From the NCBI RefSeq assembly GCF_001687325.1, contig NZ_LZRD01000007.1, positions 168,263 to 232,262 of the forward strand: 64,000 bases of DNA. The letters are read 5' to 3'. This document shows, piece after piece, positions 5,937-14,286 of this stretch. The stretch is from Streptomyces sp. PTY087I2. GTDB lineage: Bacteria > Actinomycetota > Actinomycetes > Streptomycetales > Streptomycetaceae. How positions within the stretch are numbered: position 1 is the first letter of the stretch; each line of letters begins with the position of its first letter. The translations under genes were made by a program, and so were the position numbers. The notes below the pieces were generated by a model that was not told the origin of the DNA, did no database searches, and saw nothing but the letters and a program-made list of their open reading frames with translations.

Positions 5937-8900
5937 GCGGGCCTCCGCAGGGACACGAGGTCGGCGAGGTCACGGTCGCTCAGCTCGGTCAGGGCGCTCT
6001 CCCCGCTGCCGAGCACCGCGTCCGCCAGGGCCCGCTTGGACTCCAGCAGCTCGGCGATCCGGTCCTCCACCGTGCCCTCGGCGATGATCCGGTGGACCTG
6101 GACGGGCTGGGTCTGGCCGATGCGGTACGCGCGGTCGGTGGCCTGCTCCTCCACGGCCGGGTTCCACCAGCGGTCGAAGTGGACGACGTGGGCGGCGCGG
6201 GTGAGGTTCAGCCCCGTGCCGGCCGCCTTGAGGGAGAGCAGGAAGACGGGGACCTCGGCGGACTGGAAGCGGTCCACCATCCGTTCCCGCTCGGCCACCG
6301 GCGTACCGCCGTGCAGGAGTTGGGAGGGGATCGCGCGGGAGGCGAGGTGCGCGGAGAGGAGCCGCGCCATCGACACGTACTGGGTGAAGATCAGGACCGA
6401 GCCGTCCTCGGAGAGGATCGTGTCGAGCAGTTCGTCGAGGAGGGCGAGCTTGCCGGAGCGGCCCGTGAGCCGGGTGGGCTCCTCCTTCAGATACTGCGCG
6501 GGGTGGTTGCAGATCTGCTTGAGCGAGGTCAGCAGCTTCATGATCAGGCCCCGGCGGGCGATGCCCTCGGCCGCCTCGATCTGCGCCATCGTCTCGCGGA
6601 CGGCCGCCTCGTAGAGCGTGACCTGCTCACGGGTGAGAGGGACGGGGTGGTCGGTCTCCGTCTTGGGCGGCAGCTCGGGGGCGATGCCGGGGTCGGACTT
6701 CTTGCGCCGCAGGAGGAAGGGCCGCACCAGCCGGGACAGCCGCTCCACCGCCTCCTCGTTGCCGAGACCGGCGGCCGTGTCCGTGTTCTCCACGATCCGG
6801 GCGTGCCGGGCCCGGAACGCCTTGAGCGGGCCGAGCAGCCCGGGGGTCGTCCAGTCGAGGAGCGCCCACAGCTCGGAGAGGTTGTTCTCGACGGGGGTAC
6901 CGGTCAGGGCGACCCTGGCCGGGGCGGGGATGGTACGCAGCGCCTTGGCGGTGGAGGAGTGCGGATTCTTGACGTGCTGCGCCTCGTCGGCGACGACCAG
7001 GCCCCAACTCTGCTCGGCGAGTTGGGCAGCGCTGGAGCGCATGGTGCCGTAGGTGGTGAGGACGAACCCGCCGTCCGGATCGCTCAGGCTCCGGTCCGTG
7101 CCGTGGAAGCGGCGCACGGGCACGCCGGGGGCGAAGCGGTTGATCTCGCGGTGCCAGTTGCCGAGGAGGGAGGCGGGGCAGACCACGAGGGTGGGCGAGG
7201 GGTGCGCCCGGTGCAGATGGAGAGCGATGAGGGTGATCGTCTTGCCGAGGCCCATGTCGTCGGCGAGGCAGCCGCCGAGCCCGAGCGACGTCATCCGGTC
7301 CAGCCAGGCCAGGCCGCGCAGTTGGTAGTCGCGCAGGGTCGCGTCCAGGCCGGGCGGCGGCGCGATCGCGGTGTCGTCGGCGAGGAGGCGGGTCCGGAGC
7401 GCGGCGAGGGCCCCGGCCGGGACGGCGTCGACCCGCTCGCCGTCCACCTCGGCGCTGCCGGTGAGGGCCACGGCCAGCGCGTCCACCGGATCCAGCAGCC
7501 CCAACTCCCGCTTGCGCGCCTTGCGTACGAGGGCGGGGTCGACGACCACCCACTGGTCGCGCAGCCGCACCACCGGGCGGTGCGCCTCGGCCAGGAGGTC
7601 CATCTCGGCCTCGGTCAGCCGCTCGTCGCCCAGGGACAGCTGCCAGTCGAAGGCGAAGAGGTGCTCGGCGTCGAAGAAGGACGTACCGTCGGTGGCCGAT
7701 CCGGGCGCGGGCCGCACGACGGCGGCGGCGGTGAGCGAGCGGGCCAGCTCGCGCGGCCAGCGCACCTCGACCCCGGCGGCGGCCAGCCGGGATCCGGCGT
7801 CGCTCAGCAGCTCGTACAGCTCGTCCTCGGTGATCGCGAGCACATCGGGGACGGGCTGCCCCAGGAGCCGTTCCAGCGGGGCCCAGACGCGGGCGGCGCG
7901 GCGCAGGGCCAGCACCGCGTCGACCTGGGAGCGCGGCCCGAACGGCTCGCCCGCCCCGCCGTTCCACAGGGCCGCCGCGTCCACCACGTACGTCGGGTCG
8001 GCGAGGCTGTGCACCTGCACGATCGCCGCGGCGGCGGGGCGGACGGCCGGATCGTCCGCGCGCTCCGGGCGCGCGGGTCCGTCGGCGGTCTCCGTCTCCT
8101 CGCGGTCGGCGGTGAGGACGTAGGTGTCGGCGGTGTCGAACAGCTCGTACGCGGAGAGGTCCAGACGCAGCGAGACCCGCACGCCCGCGTCCAGCCCCGA
8201 GGCGACCTCGACGGCCCAGGCCGCGGCCTGGGGCAGATGCTGGGGCTCGCGGGCGGCGAACGGCGCGCCCATCGCGAACGCGGCGGCGGGCGTGCGCGGC
8301 AGTGTGTCGGCGACGGCGTCCAGGAACGCACCGATCAGCGCCTCGGCGTCGGGGAGCCGGGGCGGTACGGAGCCGGGGACCGGCACCGCGTGCCCCTCGG
8401 GCGGCAGGGCGGCGGCGACCGCCCGCAGATGCGCCACGTCCTCGGCGTCCGAAGGGCCGGCCCGCCAGGCGTCGTGGCCGTCCGCCGTGAGTCCGGGGAG
8501 GATCCGGCCGCGGGCGACGAGGTGGAGGGCGTGCAGGGCGGCGGCGCCCCAGCAGCGCGTGGCGGGGTGGGCGGACGCCTGCTGCCGGGCCCGGACGAGC
8601 AGGGGCAGCGCGTCGGCCACGGACAGCACGGCCGCGGACACCTCGGCGCTGCGGATGCCCCCGGGGCCCGCGGCGTCGTCCGGCCGGACGGCCGTGAGCC
8701 GGGCGGAGGTGTACGGGACGGTGTCGGGGCGCGCGGTGGCGTCCGCGTACGCGAAGGGCGTCCCGGCCCGCTCCGGCGCGGGGTCGGCGCGCCACGGGTC
8801 GCCGTCGGCGTGGGAGCCACCGTCGGCGTGGGGGTCCCAGAAGGCGATGCGGCCTTCCCGGGGCACCGGTCCTGGCAGGAAGACCGCGGGGTGGCGCAGA

Positions 8901-8980
8901 AGGCGGGCGACGTCGGCGGTCCGGGGCGCGCGGTCGGTGTCTGGCACCGCCGCCTCACGGATCTGTTCCGTCATGTCCAC
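5933..8980 (-). CDS. SNF2/RapA-like DEAD/DEAH-box ATPase
   Basis: A 1015-residue SNF2-family translocase. The first 530 or so residues form the extended N-terminal region seen in bacterial SNF2 proteins. The ATPase follows: LADDMGLGKTITL (Walker A), LVVCPASLLGNWHREI, VADEAQHVKNP (DEAQ box), ALTGTPVENNLSELWALL, then the second RecA lobe with VLIFTQYVSM, HGGTPVAERERMVDRFQ and DRWWNPAVEEQATDRAYRIGQ. All catalytic motifs look intact. It probably remodels protein-DNA or polymerase complexes. It is translationally coupled to the downstream SWIM protein. Its 5' leader contains four CGGAGACC repeats (8998-9037). Confidence 0.93.
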   Translation of the reverse strand: MDMTEQIREAAVPDTDRAPRTADVARLLRHPAVFLPGPVPREGRIAFWDPHADGGSHADGDPWRADPAPERAGTPFAYADATARPDTVPYTSARLTAVRPDDAAGPGGIRSAEVSAAVLSVADALPLLVRARQQASAHPATRCWGAAALHALHLVARGRILPGLTADGHDAWRAGPSDAEDVAHLRAVAAALPPEGHAVPVPGSVPPRLPDAEALIGAFLDAVADTLPRTPAAAFAMGAPFAAREPQHLPQAAAWAVEVASGLDAGVRVSLRLDLSAYELFDTADTYVLTADREETETADGPARPERADDPAVRPAAAAIVQVHSLADPTYVVDAAALWNGGAGEPFGPRSQVDAVLALRRAARVWAPLERLLGQPVPDVLAITEDELYELLSDAGSRLAAAGVEVRWPRELARSLTAAAVVRPAPGSATDGTSFFDAEHLFAFDWQLSLGDERLTEAEMDLLAEAHRPVVRLRDQWVVVDPALVRKARKRELGLLDPVDALAVALTGSAEVDGERVDAVPAGALAALRTRLLADDTAIAPPPGLDATLRDYQLRGLAWLDRMTSLGLGGCLADDMGLGKTITLIALHLHRAHPSPTLVVCPASLLGNWHREINRFAPGVPVRRFHGTDRSLSDPDGGFVLTTYGTMRSSAAQLAEQSWGLVVADEAQHVKNPHSSTAKALRTIPAPARVALTGTPVENNLSELWALLDWTTPGLLGPLKAFRARHARIVENTDTAAGLGNEEAVERLSRLVRPFLLRRKKSDPGIAPELPPKTETDHPVPLTREQVTLYEAAVRETMAQIEAAEGIARRGLIMKLLTSLKQICNHPAQYLKEEPTRLTGRSGKLALLDELLDTILSEDGSVLIFTQYVSMARLLSAHLASRAIPSQLLHGGTPVAERERMVDRFQSAEVPVFLLSLKAAGTGLNLTRAAHVVHFDRWWNPAVEEQATDRAYRIGQTQPVQVHRIIAEGTVEDRIAELLESKRALADAVLGSGESALTELSDRDLADLVSLRRPA

Positions 8981-8997
8981 TCCCCTCCCACTCGATC

Positions 8998-9037
8998 CCG
9001 GTCTCCGGGTCTCCGATATCCGGGTCTCCGGTCTCCG
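8998..9037. repeat. four short repeats in the helicase 5' leader; rest of 8981-9369 featureless
   Basis: On the minus strand the octamer CGGAGACC (or its GGAGACC core) occurs four times around a central GATATC, 20-60 bases before the SNF2 gene start. It could be a regulator site or structured leader. The rest of this 390-bp divergent interval holds no gene or clear promoter. Confidence 0.5.
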
Positions 9038-9369
9038 TCGGCACGGAATGTGCTGACTCAGCGAGTCTAGGCGGGAGGTCTGACACTGCGGGCGCCCACC
9101 GCATCACCCCAGCTCAGCGGCGGATCGACCGGTTGGTCGGCCGGTCAGGAGTACGTCCGTGCGCGTCCGCCTCCGGGAGCGGGCCGCCACGCTGGGTGAT
9201 GGCCGCAGGGCCGCGGTCGGCGAACCCCACCGCTCCCCGGCTCGCCCGGTCGGCCGCGCCCGGGATGCCGGGGGCGGCCGGGCCGGGCAGGGTGGCCAGC
9301 GCCAGCACGTCTTTTCCGGCGTACCGACTTCGCCGGACGAGCACCGGACGAGCAGACGAGGACCCGCCC

Positions 9370-9723
9370 ATGTCCGTGACCGCTACCGTTCCCCGCCGAC
9401 GCCGCCTCGCCGTCGCCGCCGGGGTCTCGCTCCTCGCCATCGCCGCCACGGGCTGTTCCGGGCTCGGCCGGACCGCGGTGGGCCCGGTGACGTACACGAC
9501 GGAGCGCGAAGCGGTGATCCAGGTGAACAGCCCGTCGGTACGCGGCTGCCACCGGATCGCCCCGGCGGGGGCCCACGAGGTGGAGAACGGGACGCTGGTC
9601 GACGTGATCCTCTACCGCACCCGTAACTGCACGGGCCGGGGGACGACCTATGTGCCGACCCGGTTCAGCGATGTGACGGCGCCGGGCAGCGGCCCGTGGC
9701 GCAGCTACAGCTTCGTGCACTGA
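9370..9723 (+). CDS. small secreted lipoprotein of unknown function
   Basis: A 117-residue predicted lipoprotein. The signal peptide has a basic n-region (RRRR), a hydrophobic core (LAVAAGVSLLAIAA) and a lipobox ending in TGC, with lipid-modified Cys29. The mature part is about 88 residues with two further Cys (GCHRIAP and RNCTGRG) that may form a disulfide, and a C-terminus rich in aromatic residues (WRSYSFVH). No catalytic motif was recognised. The start is the ATG at 9370. It stands alone, convergent with the methyltransferase. Streptomyces genomes encode many such small exported proteins. Confidence 0.75.
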   Translation: MSVTATVPRRRRLAVAAGVSLLAIAATGCSGLGRTAVGPVTYTTEREAVIQVNSPSVRGCHRIAPAGAHEVENGTLVDVILYRTRNCTGRGTTYVPTRFSDVTAPGSGPWRSYSFVH

Positions 9724-9748
9724 CCCGCGAACAAAGGGGCCTTCCCGG

Positions 9749-10447
9749 TCAGAGCGCCGGGCGGGCCAGCAGCCAGGTGCCGTCGTCGGTGAGGGTGCGG
9801 TCCACCGTGAGCCCGGCCGCCGCGAGATGTCCGCCAAGGTCCTCGTCGGACAGCTCCCGCGAGAGGAAGGTCTGCGTCCACCGCGCGTCGTCGAAGTGAT
9901 ACTCCGCGCGCACCGAGCGCACGCCGTCGCCCACCGGGTCCACGGAGACGATCCGGACCAGGCACCCGGACGGGTCGGTCCGCTCCCACGGCAGCTCCGA
10001 GCGGTGCGCCACGCCCTCGCGCTGGACGAGGACGATCCCGTCGTCCCGCACATGGGCGCGGCAGACGCGCAGCATCCCGTCGCGCACCCGGTGGTCGCCC
10101 GCGTGGACCAGGAACGAGCCGAGCAGCACCACGTCGAACCGCTCGTCGCCCAGGTCCAGCGACTCGATGGGGCTGCGCACCGTGCGCGCCCCGACGATCT
10201 CCGCCAGCATCTCCGGCGACTCGTCCACCGCCGTCACCCGGAACCCGCGCCGCACCAGCGGATGGGTCACCCGGCCCGCCCCGCAGCCCAGTTCGAGAAT
10301 GCTCGCCCCCTCGGGAGCCACGTCCGCGATCACGTCCGGCTCATCGCCGACGGCCAGCCGGCGGTACAGCTCCACCGCGCAGCCGTCCGGTGTGATGGCT
10401 CCGGGCCCCGTCCCCGCGTACCCCTCACGTACCAGTGATTCGCCCAT
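9749..10447 (-). CDS. SAM-dependent methyltransferase, class I
   Basis: A 232-residue methyltransferase. The SAM-binding motif I is ILELGCGAGRVTHPLVRRG (about 50-68), followed by VTAVDESPEMLA (acidic residue binding the ribose) and FDVVLLGSFLVHAGD at motif II. The start was set at the ATG 10445-10447 (MGESLVREGYAG), because upstream codons in the open frame look non-coding and overlap the divergent gene's promoter region. The substrate is unknown. The divergent neighbour is a small membrane protein. Confidence 0.85.
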   Translation of the reverse strand: MGESLVREGYAGTGPGAITPDGCAVELYRRLAVGDEPDVIADVAPEGASILELGCGAGRVTHPLVRRGFRVTAVDESPEMLAEIVGARTVRSPIESLDLGDERFDVVLLGSFLVHAGDHRVRDGMLRVCRAHVRDDGIVLVQREGVAHRSELPWERTDPSGCLVRIVSVDPVGDGVRSVRAEYHFDDARWTQTFLSRELSDEDLGGHLAAAGLTVDRTLTDDGTWLLARPAL

Positions 10448-10559
10448 GGTGGGGGTACGAGCCGCCCCCGGGCGCGGTTCCCCGCCCCGCCGCCGGTCCG
10501 TCCGCCGCTGTTTCGTCCCGCCGCCGGGTGGGTCCATGCTGGAGAGTGAGGTGATCGCC

Positions 10560-10901
10560 ATGCGTACGGGCAGTGAACCCGTGACCGCCCGCAGTCCTCT
10601 CCGGATGCGGCTCTGGCTGAGCCTGTGGGGAACGGCCTGGGCCCTCTTCGGCCTGGTGGCCTTCTCGATGAACGGGCGGCCGGGCTGGGCGGCGGCCTGC
10701 GCGGTGGTACTGCTGCTCGCTGTGGTGGACCTCGGCGTGATCACGTACCGCATGCGCCAGGGCCCGCACTACCAGCCGGGCCGGGACGTCCCACCGTACG
10801 AACCGGACCACGGCGACGGCCGCCCGCGCAGGCCGGGACCTGGTCCCGACGGCGGGCGGCCGGGCGGAGAACGAACCGGTCCGCCCTACGGGCGACCCTG
10901 A
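10560..10901 (+). CDS. DUF6343 family membrane protein
   Basis: A 113-residue protein matching the DUF6343 family of Streptomyces (start MRTGSEPVTARSPLRMRLWLSLWG). Two transmembrane helices are evident (about 20-38 and 45-62), followed by a hydrophilic Pro/Gly/Asp/Arg-rich tail likely in the cytoplasm. Function is unknown. An in-frame ATG lies 24 bases upstream, but the family usually begins at MRTGSEP. It ends nine bases from the convergent TPR gene. Confidence 0.8.
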   Translation: MRTGSEPVTARSPLRMRLWLSLWGTAWALFGLVAFSMNGRPGWAAACAVVLLLAVVDLGVITYRMRQGPHYQPGRDVPPYEPDHGDGRPRRPGPGPDGGRPGGERTGPPYGRP

Positions 10902-10910
10902 CGCGCCCCG

Positions 10911-11279
10911 TCAGTCCCGCTCGTCGAACTTCGCCGCCCGCAGGTACTCCGGCTTCGGGTCCAGCGCCGCCGCCAGGCGGAAGTGGCGGGTCGCCCGGTC
11001 CGGGTTGCCGGACCGTTCGAAGGTGCGGGCCAGGGCGAAGTGGGCGAACGCGTTGTCCGGCTCGCGTTCCAGCACCAGCTCGAATTCCAGCTCGGCGGGG
11101 CGCAGTTGGGCGGCGGCGAAGAAGGCGCGGGCCCGCAGCAGGCGGGCGGCGGTGTTCTCCGGGTGGGCGGCGATCACCGAGTCGAGGAGCTTGACGGCGC
11201 CCCGGGGGTCCCGGGCGTCGAGCAGTCGCTCGGCCGCGCGGAAGTCGATGACGTCGGTCTCCGGGTTCCTCTCGGGCAC
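10911..11279 (-). CDS. tetratricopeptide-repeat protein
   Basis: A 122-residue, all-helical protein built of about three TPR motifs (AERLLDARDPRGAVKLLDSV, ARAFFAAAQLRPAELEFELV, FALARTFERSGNPDRATRHF). TPR proteins usually act as binding scaffolds; the partner is unknown. It starts at GTG 11277-11279 with a strong purine-rich site just upstream, preceded by three tandem SD-like repeats (11295-11327). It probably shares orientation and expression with coaE upstream. Confidence 0.85.
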   Translation of the reverse strand: MPERNPETDVIDFRAAERLLDARDPRGAVKLLDSVIAAHPENTAARLLRARAFFAAAQLRPAELEFELVLEREPDNAFAHFALARTFERSGNPDRATRHFRLAAALDPKPEYLRAAKFDERD

Positions 11280-11294
11280 GGTCGCGTCCCTTCC

Positions 11295-11327
11295 TCTCCT
11301 CGCGATCTCCTCGCGATCTCCTCGCGC
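11295..11327 (-). repeat. three tandem 11-bp repeats each holding an SD-like GAGGAG
   Basis: The 11-mer TCTCCTCGCGA occurs three times in tandem (the last copy ends in C). On the minus strand each copy reads as GCGAGGAGA, so three Shine-Dalgarno-like motifs lie 16-48 bases before the TPR gene's GTG, upstream of its proximal site GAGAGGAAGGGA. Confidence 0.7.
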
Positions 11328-11385
11328 GGGTCCAACGTCCGTCCCGGCCGCGCTATTCCGGACGAAGCGTTCCCGTCGGCCGCGC

Positions 11386-11988
11386 TCAGCGGGCGGCGGC
11401 CCTGCGGACCAACTCGTCCCAGACCTCGCGGACCCGGGCCTCCAGCGCCTCCCGTGGTCCGTCGTTGTCGACGATCAGGTCGGCGACGGCCCGGCGCTCC
11501 TCGCGGGTGGCCTGGGCGGCCATCCTGGCGCGGGCGTCGGACTCGGTCATGCCGCGCAGGTTCACGAGCCGGTGGAGCTGCGTCTCGGCGGAGGCGTCGA
11601 CGACCACGACCAGGTCGTAGAAGGGGGCGAGCCCGTTCTCGGTGAGGAGCGGTACGTCGTGGACGACGACGGCGCCCTCGGGGGCCGCCCGTTCCAGTTC
11701 GGCAGCGCGGGCGCCCACCAGCGGGTGGACGATCGCGTTCAGGGCGGCCCGCCGTCCGTCGTCGGCGAAGACGAGCGCACCGAGCGCCGGGCGGTCCAGG
11801 GTGCCTTCGGCGGTCAGGACGGCCGGCCCGAACTCCTCGACGACGGCCGCGAGTCCGGGGGTTCCGGGCTCGACGACCTCGCGGGAGATCAGGTCGGAGT
11901 CGATGAGGACGGCACCGTACGAGACGAGCAGCCGCGACACTTCGCTCTTGCCGGCTCCGATGCCGCCGGTCAGGCCCACTTTCAGCAT
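11386..11988 (-). CDS. coaE: dephospho-CoA kinase
   Basis: CoaE phosphorylates the 3'-hydroxyl of dephospho-CoA in the last step of coenzyme A synthesis, in the cytoplasm. The 200-residue protein has the P-loop [17 protein letters not shown] (about 5-21), the [17 protein letters not shown] acceptor-site motif, [20 protein letters not shown], and the lid region [20 protein letters not shown]. Length is normal. The start is the ATG 11986-11988; codons further upstream overlap another frame of the PAC2 gene. It lies 31 bases after the PAC2 gene on the same strand. Confidence 0.95.
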   Translation of the reverse strand: MLKVGLTGGIGAGKSEVSRLLVSYGAVLIDSDLISREVVEPGTPGLAAVVEEFGPAVLTAEGTLDRPALGALVFADDGRRAALNAIVHPLVGARAAELERAAPEGAVVVHDVPLLTENGLAPFYDLVVVVDASAETQLHRLVNLRGMTESDARARMAAQATREERRAVADLIVDNDGPREALEARVREVWDELVRRAAAR

Positions 11989-12019
11989 GGGCCGCAGCCT
12001 ACGGGCCGGTCCCGGGCGG

Positions 12020-12958
12020 TCAGCCCTCGCCCTCCCGCTCGGCGAGGAACCGCTCGAACTCGCGGCCGATCTCGTCGGCGGACGGCAGGTCGACCGGCTC
12101 GGCGACGAGGTTCCCGCGCGTCTCGGAGCCGGCGACGGCGTCGTACTGGTGCTCAAGGCCCTCGACGAGGGAGACGAGCTCCTCGTCGCCCTGGCCGATC
12201 TGCCGGTCGATCTCGGTCTGGGTGCGGTGCGCCTCGGTGCGCAGGGAGTGCGCGAGGGCGGGCAGCACCAGACCGGTCGCGGCGGTGATCGCCTCCAGCG
12301 CGGTGAGCGCGGCGTCCGGGTACGGGGAGCGGGCCACGTAGTGCGGTACATGGGTGGCGACCCCGAGGACGTCGTGGCCGGCCTCCATCAGCCGGTACTC
12401 CACGAGGGCCTCGGCGGATCCGGGCACCTGGGCCTCGTCGAAGGGGCTGCGGTGGCCGGGCATGAGGTCGGTGCGGTTGCCGTGCGGGGTGATGCCGACG
12501 GGGCGGGTGTGCGGGACGCCCATGGGGATGCCGTGGAAGTTCACCGCGAGCCGGACGCCGAGGCGCTCGACGATCTGCTCGACGGCGGCGGCGAACCGCT
12601 CCCACTCCACGTCCGGCTCCGGGCCCGACAGCAGCAGGAAGGGCGCTCCGGTGGCGTCCTGGACCACCCGGACCTCCAGGGCGGGTGCCGCGAAGGAGGC
12701 CCAGCGGTCGCGCCGGAAGGTGAGCAGGGGGCGCCGTGCGCGGTAGTCGACGAGCCGGTCGTGGTCGAAGCGCGCGACGACCTGGTGGGGCAGCGTCTCC
12801 AGCAGGCCCTCGACGATCTGCTCGCCGGTCTCACCCGCGTCGATGTAGCCGTCGAAGTGGTAGAGCATGACCAGGCCGGCCGACTCCTGCGCCAACGCCA
12901 TGTCGACGACGGCCAGGCCCTTCGGCTCCCATTCGTACAAACTCTGCGGATCAGGCAC
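12020..12958 (-). CDS. PAC2 family protein (proteasome-assembly-chaperone-like)
   Basis: A 312-residue cytoplasmic protein of the PAC2 family. Typical segments are [60 protein letters not shown] and [23 protein letters not shown]. Actinobacterial PAC2 proteins resemble eukaryotic and archaeal proteasome assembly chaperones, but their role in bacteria is not settled. It starts at GTG 12956-12958 with AGGAGGAG upstream. It is likely co-transcribed with coaE and the TPR gene. The interval 12959-13232 carries no gene. Confidence 0.88.
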   Translation of the reverse strand: MPDPQSLYEWEPKGLAVVDMALAQESAGLVMLYHFDGYIDAGETGEQIVEGLLETLPHQVVARFDHDRLVDYRARRPLLTFRRDRWASFAAPALEVRVVQDATGAPFLLLSGPEPDVEWERFAAAVEQIVERLGVRLAVNFHGIPMGVPHTRPVGITPHGNRTDLMPGHRSPFDEAQVPGSAEALVEYRLMEAGHDVLGVATHVPHYVARSPYPDAALTALEAITAATGLVLPALAHSLRTEAHRTQTEIDRQIGQGDEELVSLVEGLEHQYDAVAGSETRGNLVAEPVDLPSADEIGREFERFLAEREGEG

Positions 12959-13232
12959 GGTTACCGCTCCTCCTCGTATTCCTAGACAAGAACACGACCG
13001 GTGGCACGAGCATTCCCCGCGTCCTGATCTTTCCCCCGCGAGGGCGGGTCACGGCACGTCAGTTGCCGGTGGGGACACGACGCTTCCCCGCGTTCGGCGC
13101 CGCCCGCCGATCCTGGTCCAGACCTTGACGCGCCTCGCCGCCGTCCCTACCGTCACTGGGCAACACGTTCAGACACGCGTCTCATATTCATGTACGAGAA
13201 CATCTGGACTCCTTCGACGGGAAGGCACCCCC

Positions 13233-14192
13233 ATGCGCACCCGCTCCCCCCTCACCGTCCTGCTTGCCGCCGCCCTCGCCGCCGGTGGCCTCACCCTGGC
13301 CGGCGCCGGGCCCGCGAACGCCACGGTCATCGACGTGAGCACCGCGGCCCAGCTCAAGTCGGCGCTCACGACCGTCTCCCCCGGCGACACGATCCGGCTC
13401 GCCGACGGCACGTACACCGGCAACTTCAAGGCCACCCGGCCCGGCACCTCCGGCGCGCGGATCACCCTCACCGGCTCCAGCGGGGCCGTGCTCACGGCGG
13501 GCGGCGGCTACGGGCTGCATCTGAACGGCGCCTCGTACTGGACGGTCCACGGGGTCACGGTCAGGGGCGGGCAGAAGGGGATCATGGCCGACGCGGCGAA
13601 CGGTGTCGTGATCGACTCGGTGACCGTGCACGACCTCGACATGGAGGGCGTCCACTTCCGTACGTCCAGCAGGGACGGCGTCCTGAAGAACTCCCGGATC
13701 TACGACACCGGGCAGAACGGGCGCGGCATGGGCGAGGGCGTGTACGTCGGTTCCGCCGGCGATCTGTCCGACCGGAGCGACAACGCGCAGATCCTGAACA
13801 ACACCATCGGACCGGACGTCGGCGGCGAGTCCATCGACATCAAGGAGGGTACGACCGGCGCGCGGATCATCGGCAACACCTTCGACGGCCACGGCCTGAC
13901 CGGGGCCAACTACGACGACTCCTGGGTCGACGTGAAGGGCAACAACGTCCTGGTCGAGGGCAACGAAGGGTCACGTACCACCAACAACGGCTACGAGACG
14001 CACACCCAGCAGAGCGGCTGGGGCTGCGGGACCGTCTTCCGGAACAACTCCTCGAACCTGACCGGGGCGACCGGCGACAAGCAGCTCGCCATCAACGTGA
14101 CCAACCACAGCTCCAGTTGCCCCACCACGGTCTACGCGAGCAACACCGTCACCGGTGGCAAGGGGCTGACCAACATCGCCGTGACGCCATGA
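13233..14192 (+). CDS. secreted right-handed beta-helix protein, polysaccharide-lyase-like
   Basis: A 319-residue exported protein. The signal peptide (MRTRSPLTVLLAAALAAG onward) ends near ATA at about 27. The mature part has the start signature of pectate-lyase/chondroitinase-B-type beta helices (AAQLKSALTTVSPGDTIRLADGTY) followed by repeated coils rich in N and V/I: GVTVRGGQKGIM, VVIDSVTVHDLDMEGVHF, LKNSRIYDTG, AQILNNTIGPDVGGE, ARIIGNTFDGHG. Cysteines in GWGCGTVF and SSSCPTT may pair. It probably binds or cleaves an acidic polysaccharide outside the cell. A catalytic residue cannot be assigned. The start is the ATG after a GACGGGAAGG-type site. Confidence 0.85.
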   Translation: MRTRSPLTVLLAAALAAGGLTLAGAGPANATVIDVSTAAQLKSALTTVSPGDTIRLADGTYTGNFKATRPGTSGARITLTGSSGAVLTAGGGYGLHLNGASYWTVHGVTVRGGQKGIMADAANGVVIDSVTVHDLDMEGVHFRTSSRDGVLKNSRIYDTGQNGRGMGEGVYVGSAGDLSDRSDNAQILNNTIGPDVGGESIDIKEGTTGARIIGNTFDGHGLTGANYDDSWVDVKGNNVLVEGNEGSRTTNNGYETHTQQSGWGCGTVFRNNSSNLTGATGDKQLAINVTNHSSSCPTTVYASNTVTGGKGLTNIAVTP

Positions 14193-14208
14193 CGGGCTGA
14201 ACACGCGA

Positions 14209-14242
14209 GTGAGGCCCGCCCCCCGAAGGGGACGGGCCTCAC
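14209..14242. terminator. bidirectional terminator between beta-helix gene and rpsA
   Basis: GTGAGGCCCG/CGGGCCTCAC form a perfect 10-bp stem enclosing a C/G-rich, partly pairing loop. It sits between two convergent stop codons, 17 bases after the beta-helix gene and 45 bases beyond the rpsA stop. Confidence 0.8.
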
Positions 14243-14286
14243 TCTCCACGCTCTACCGCAGCCGATGAGCCCGCCGGGTCAGAGCG

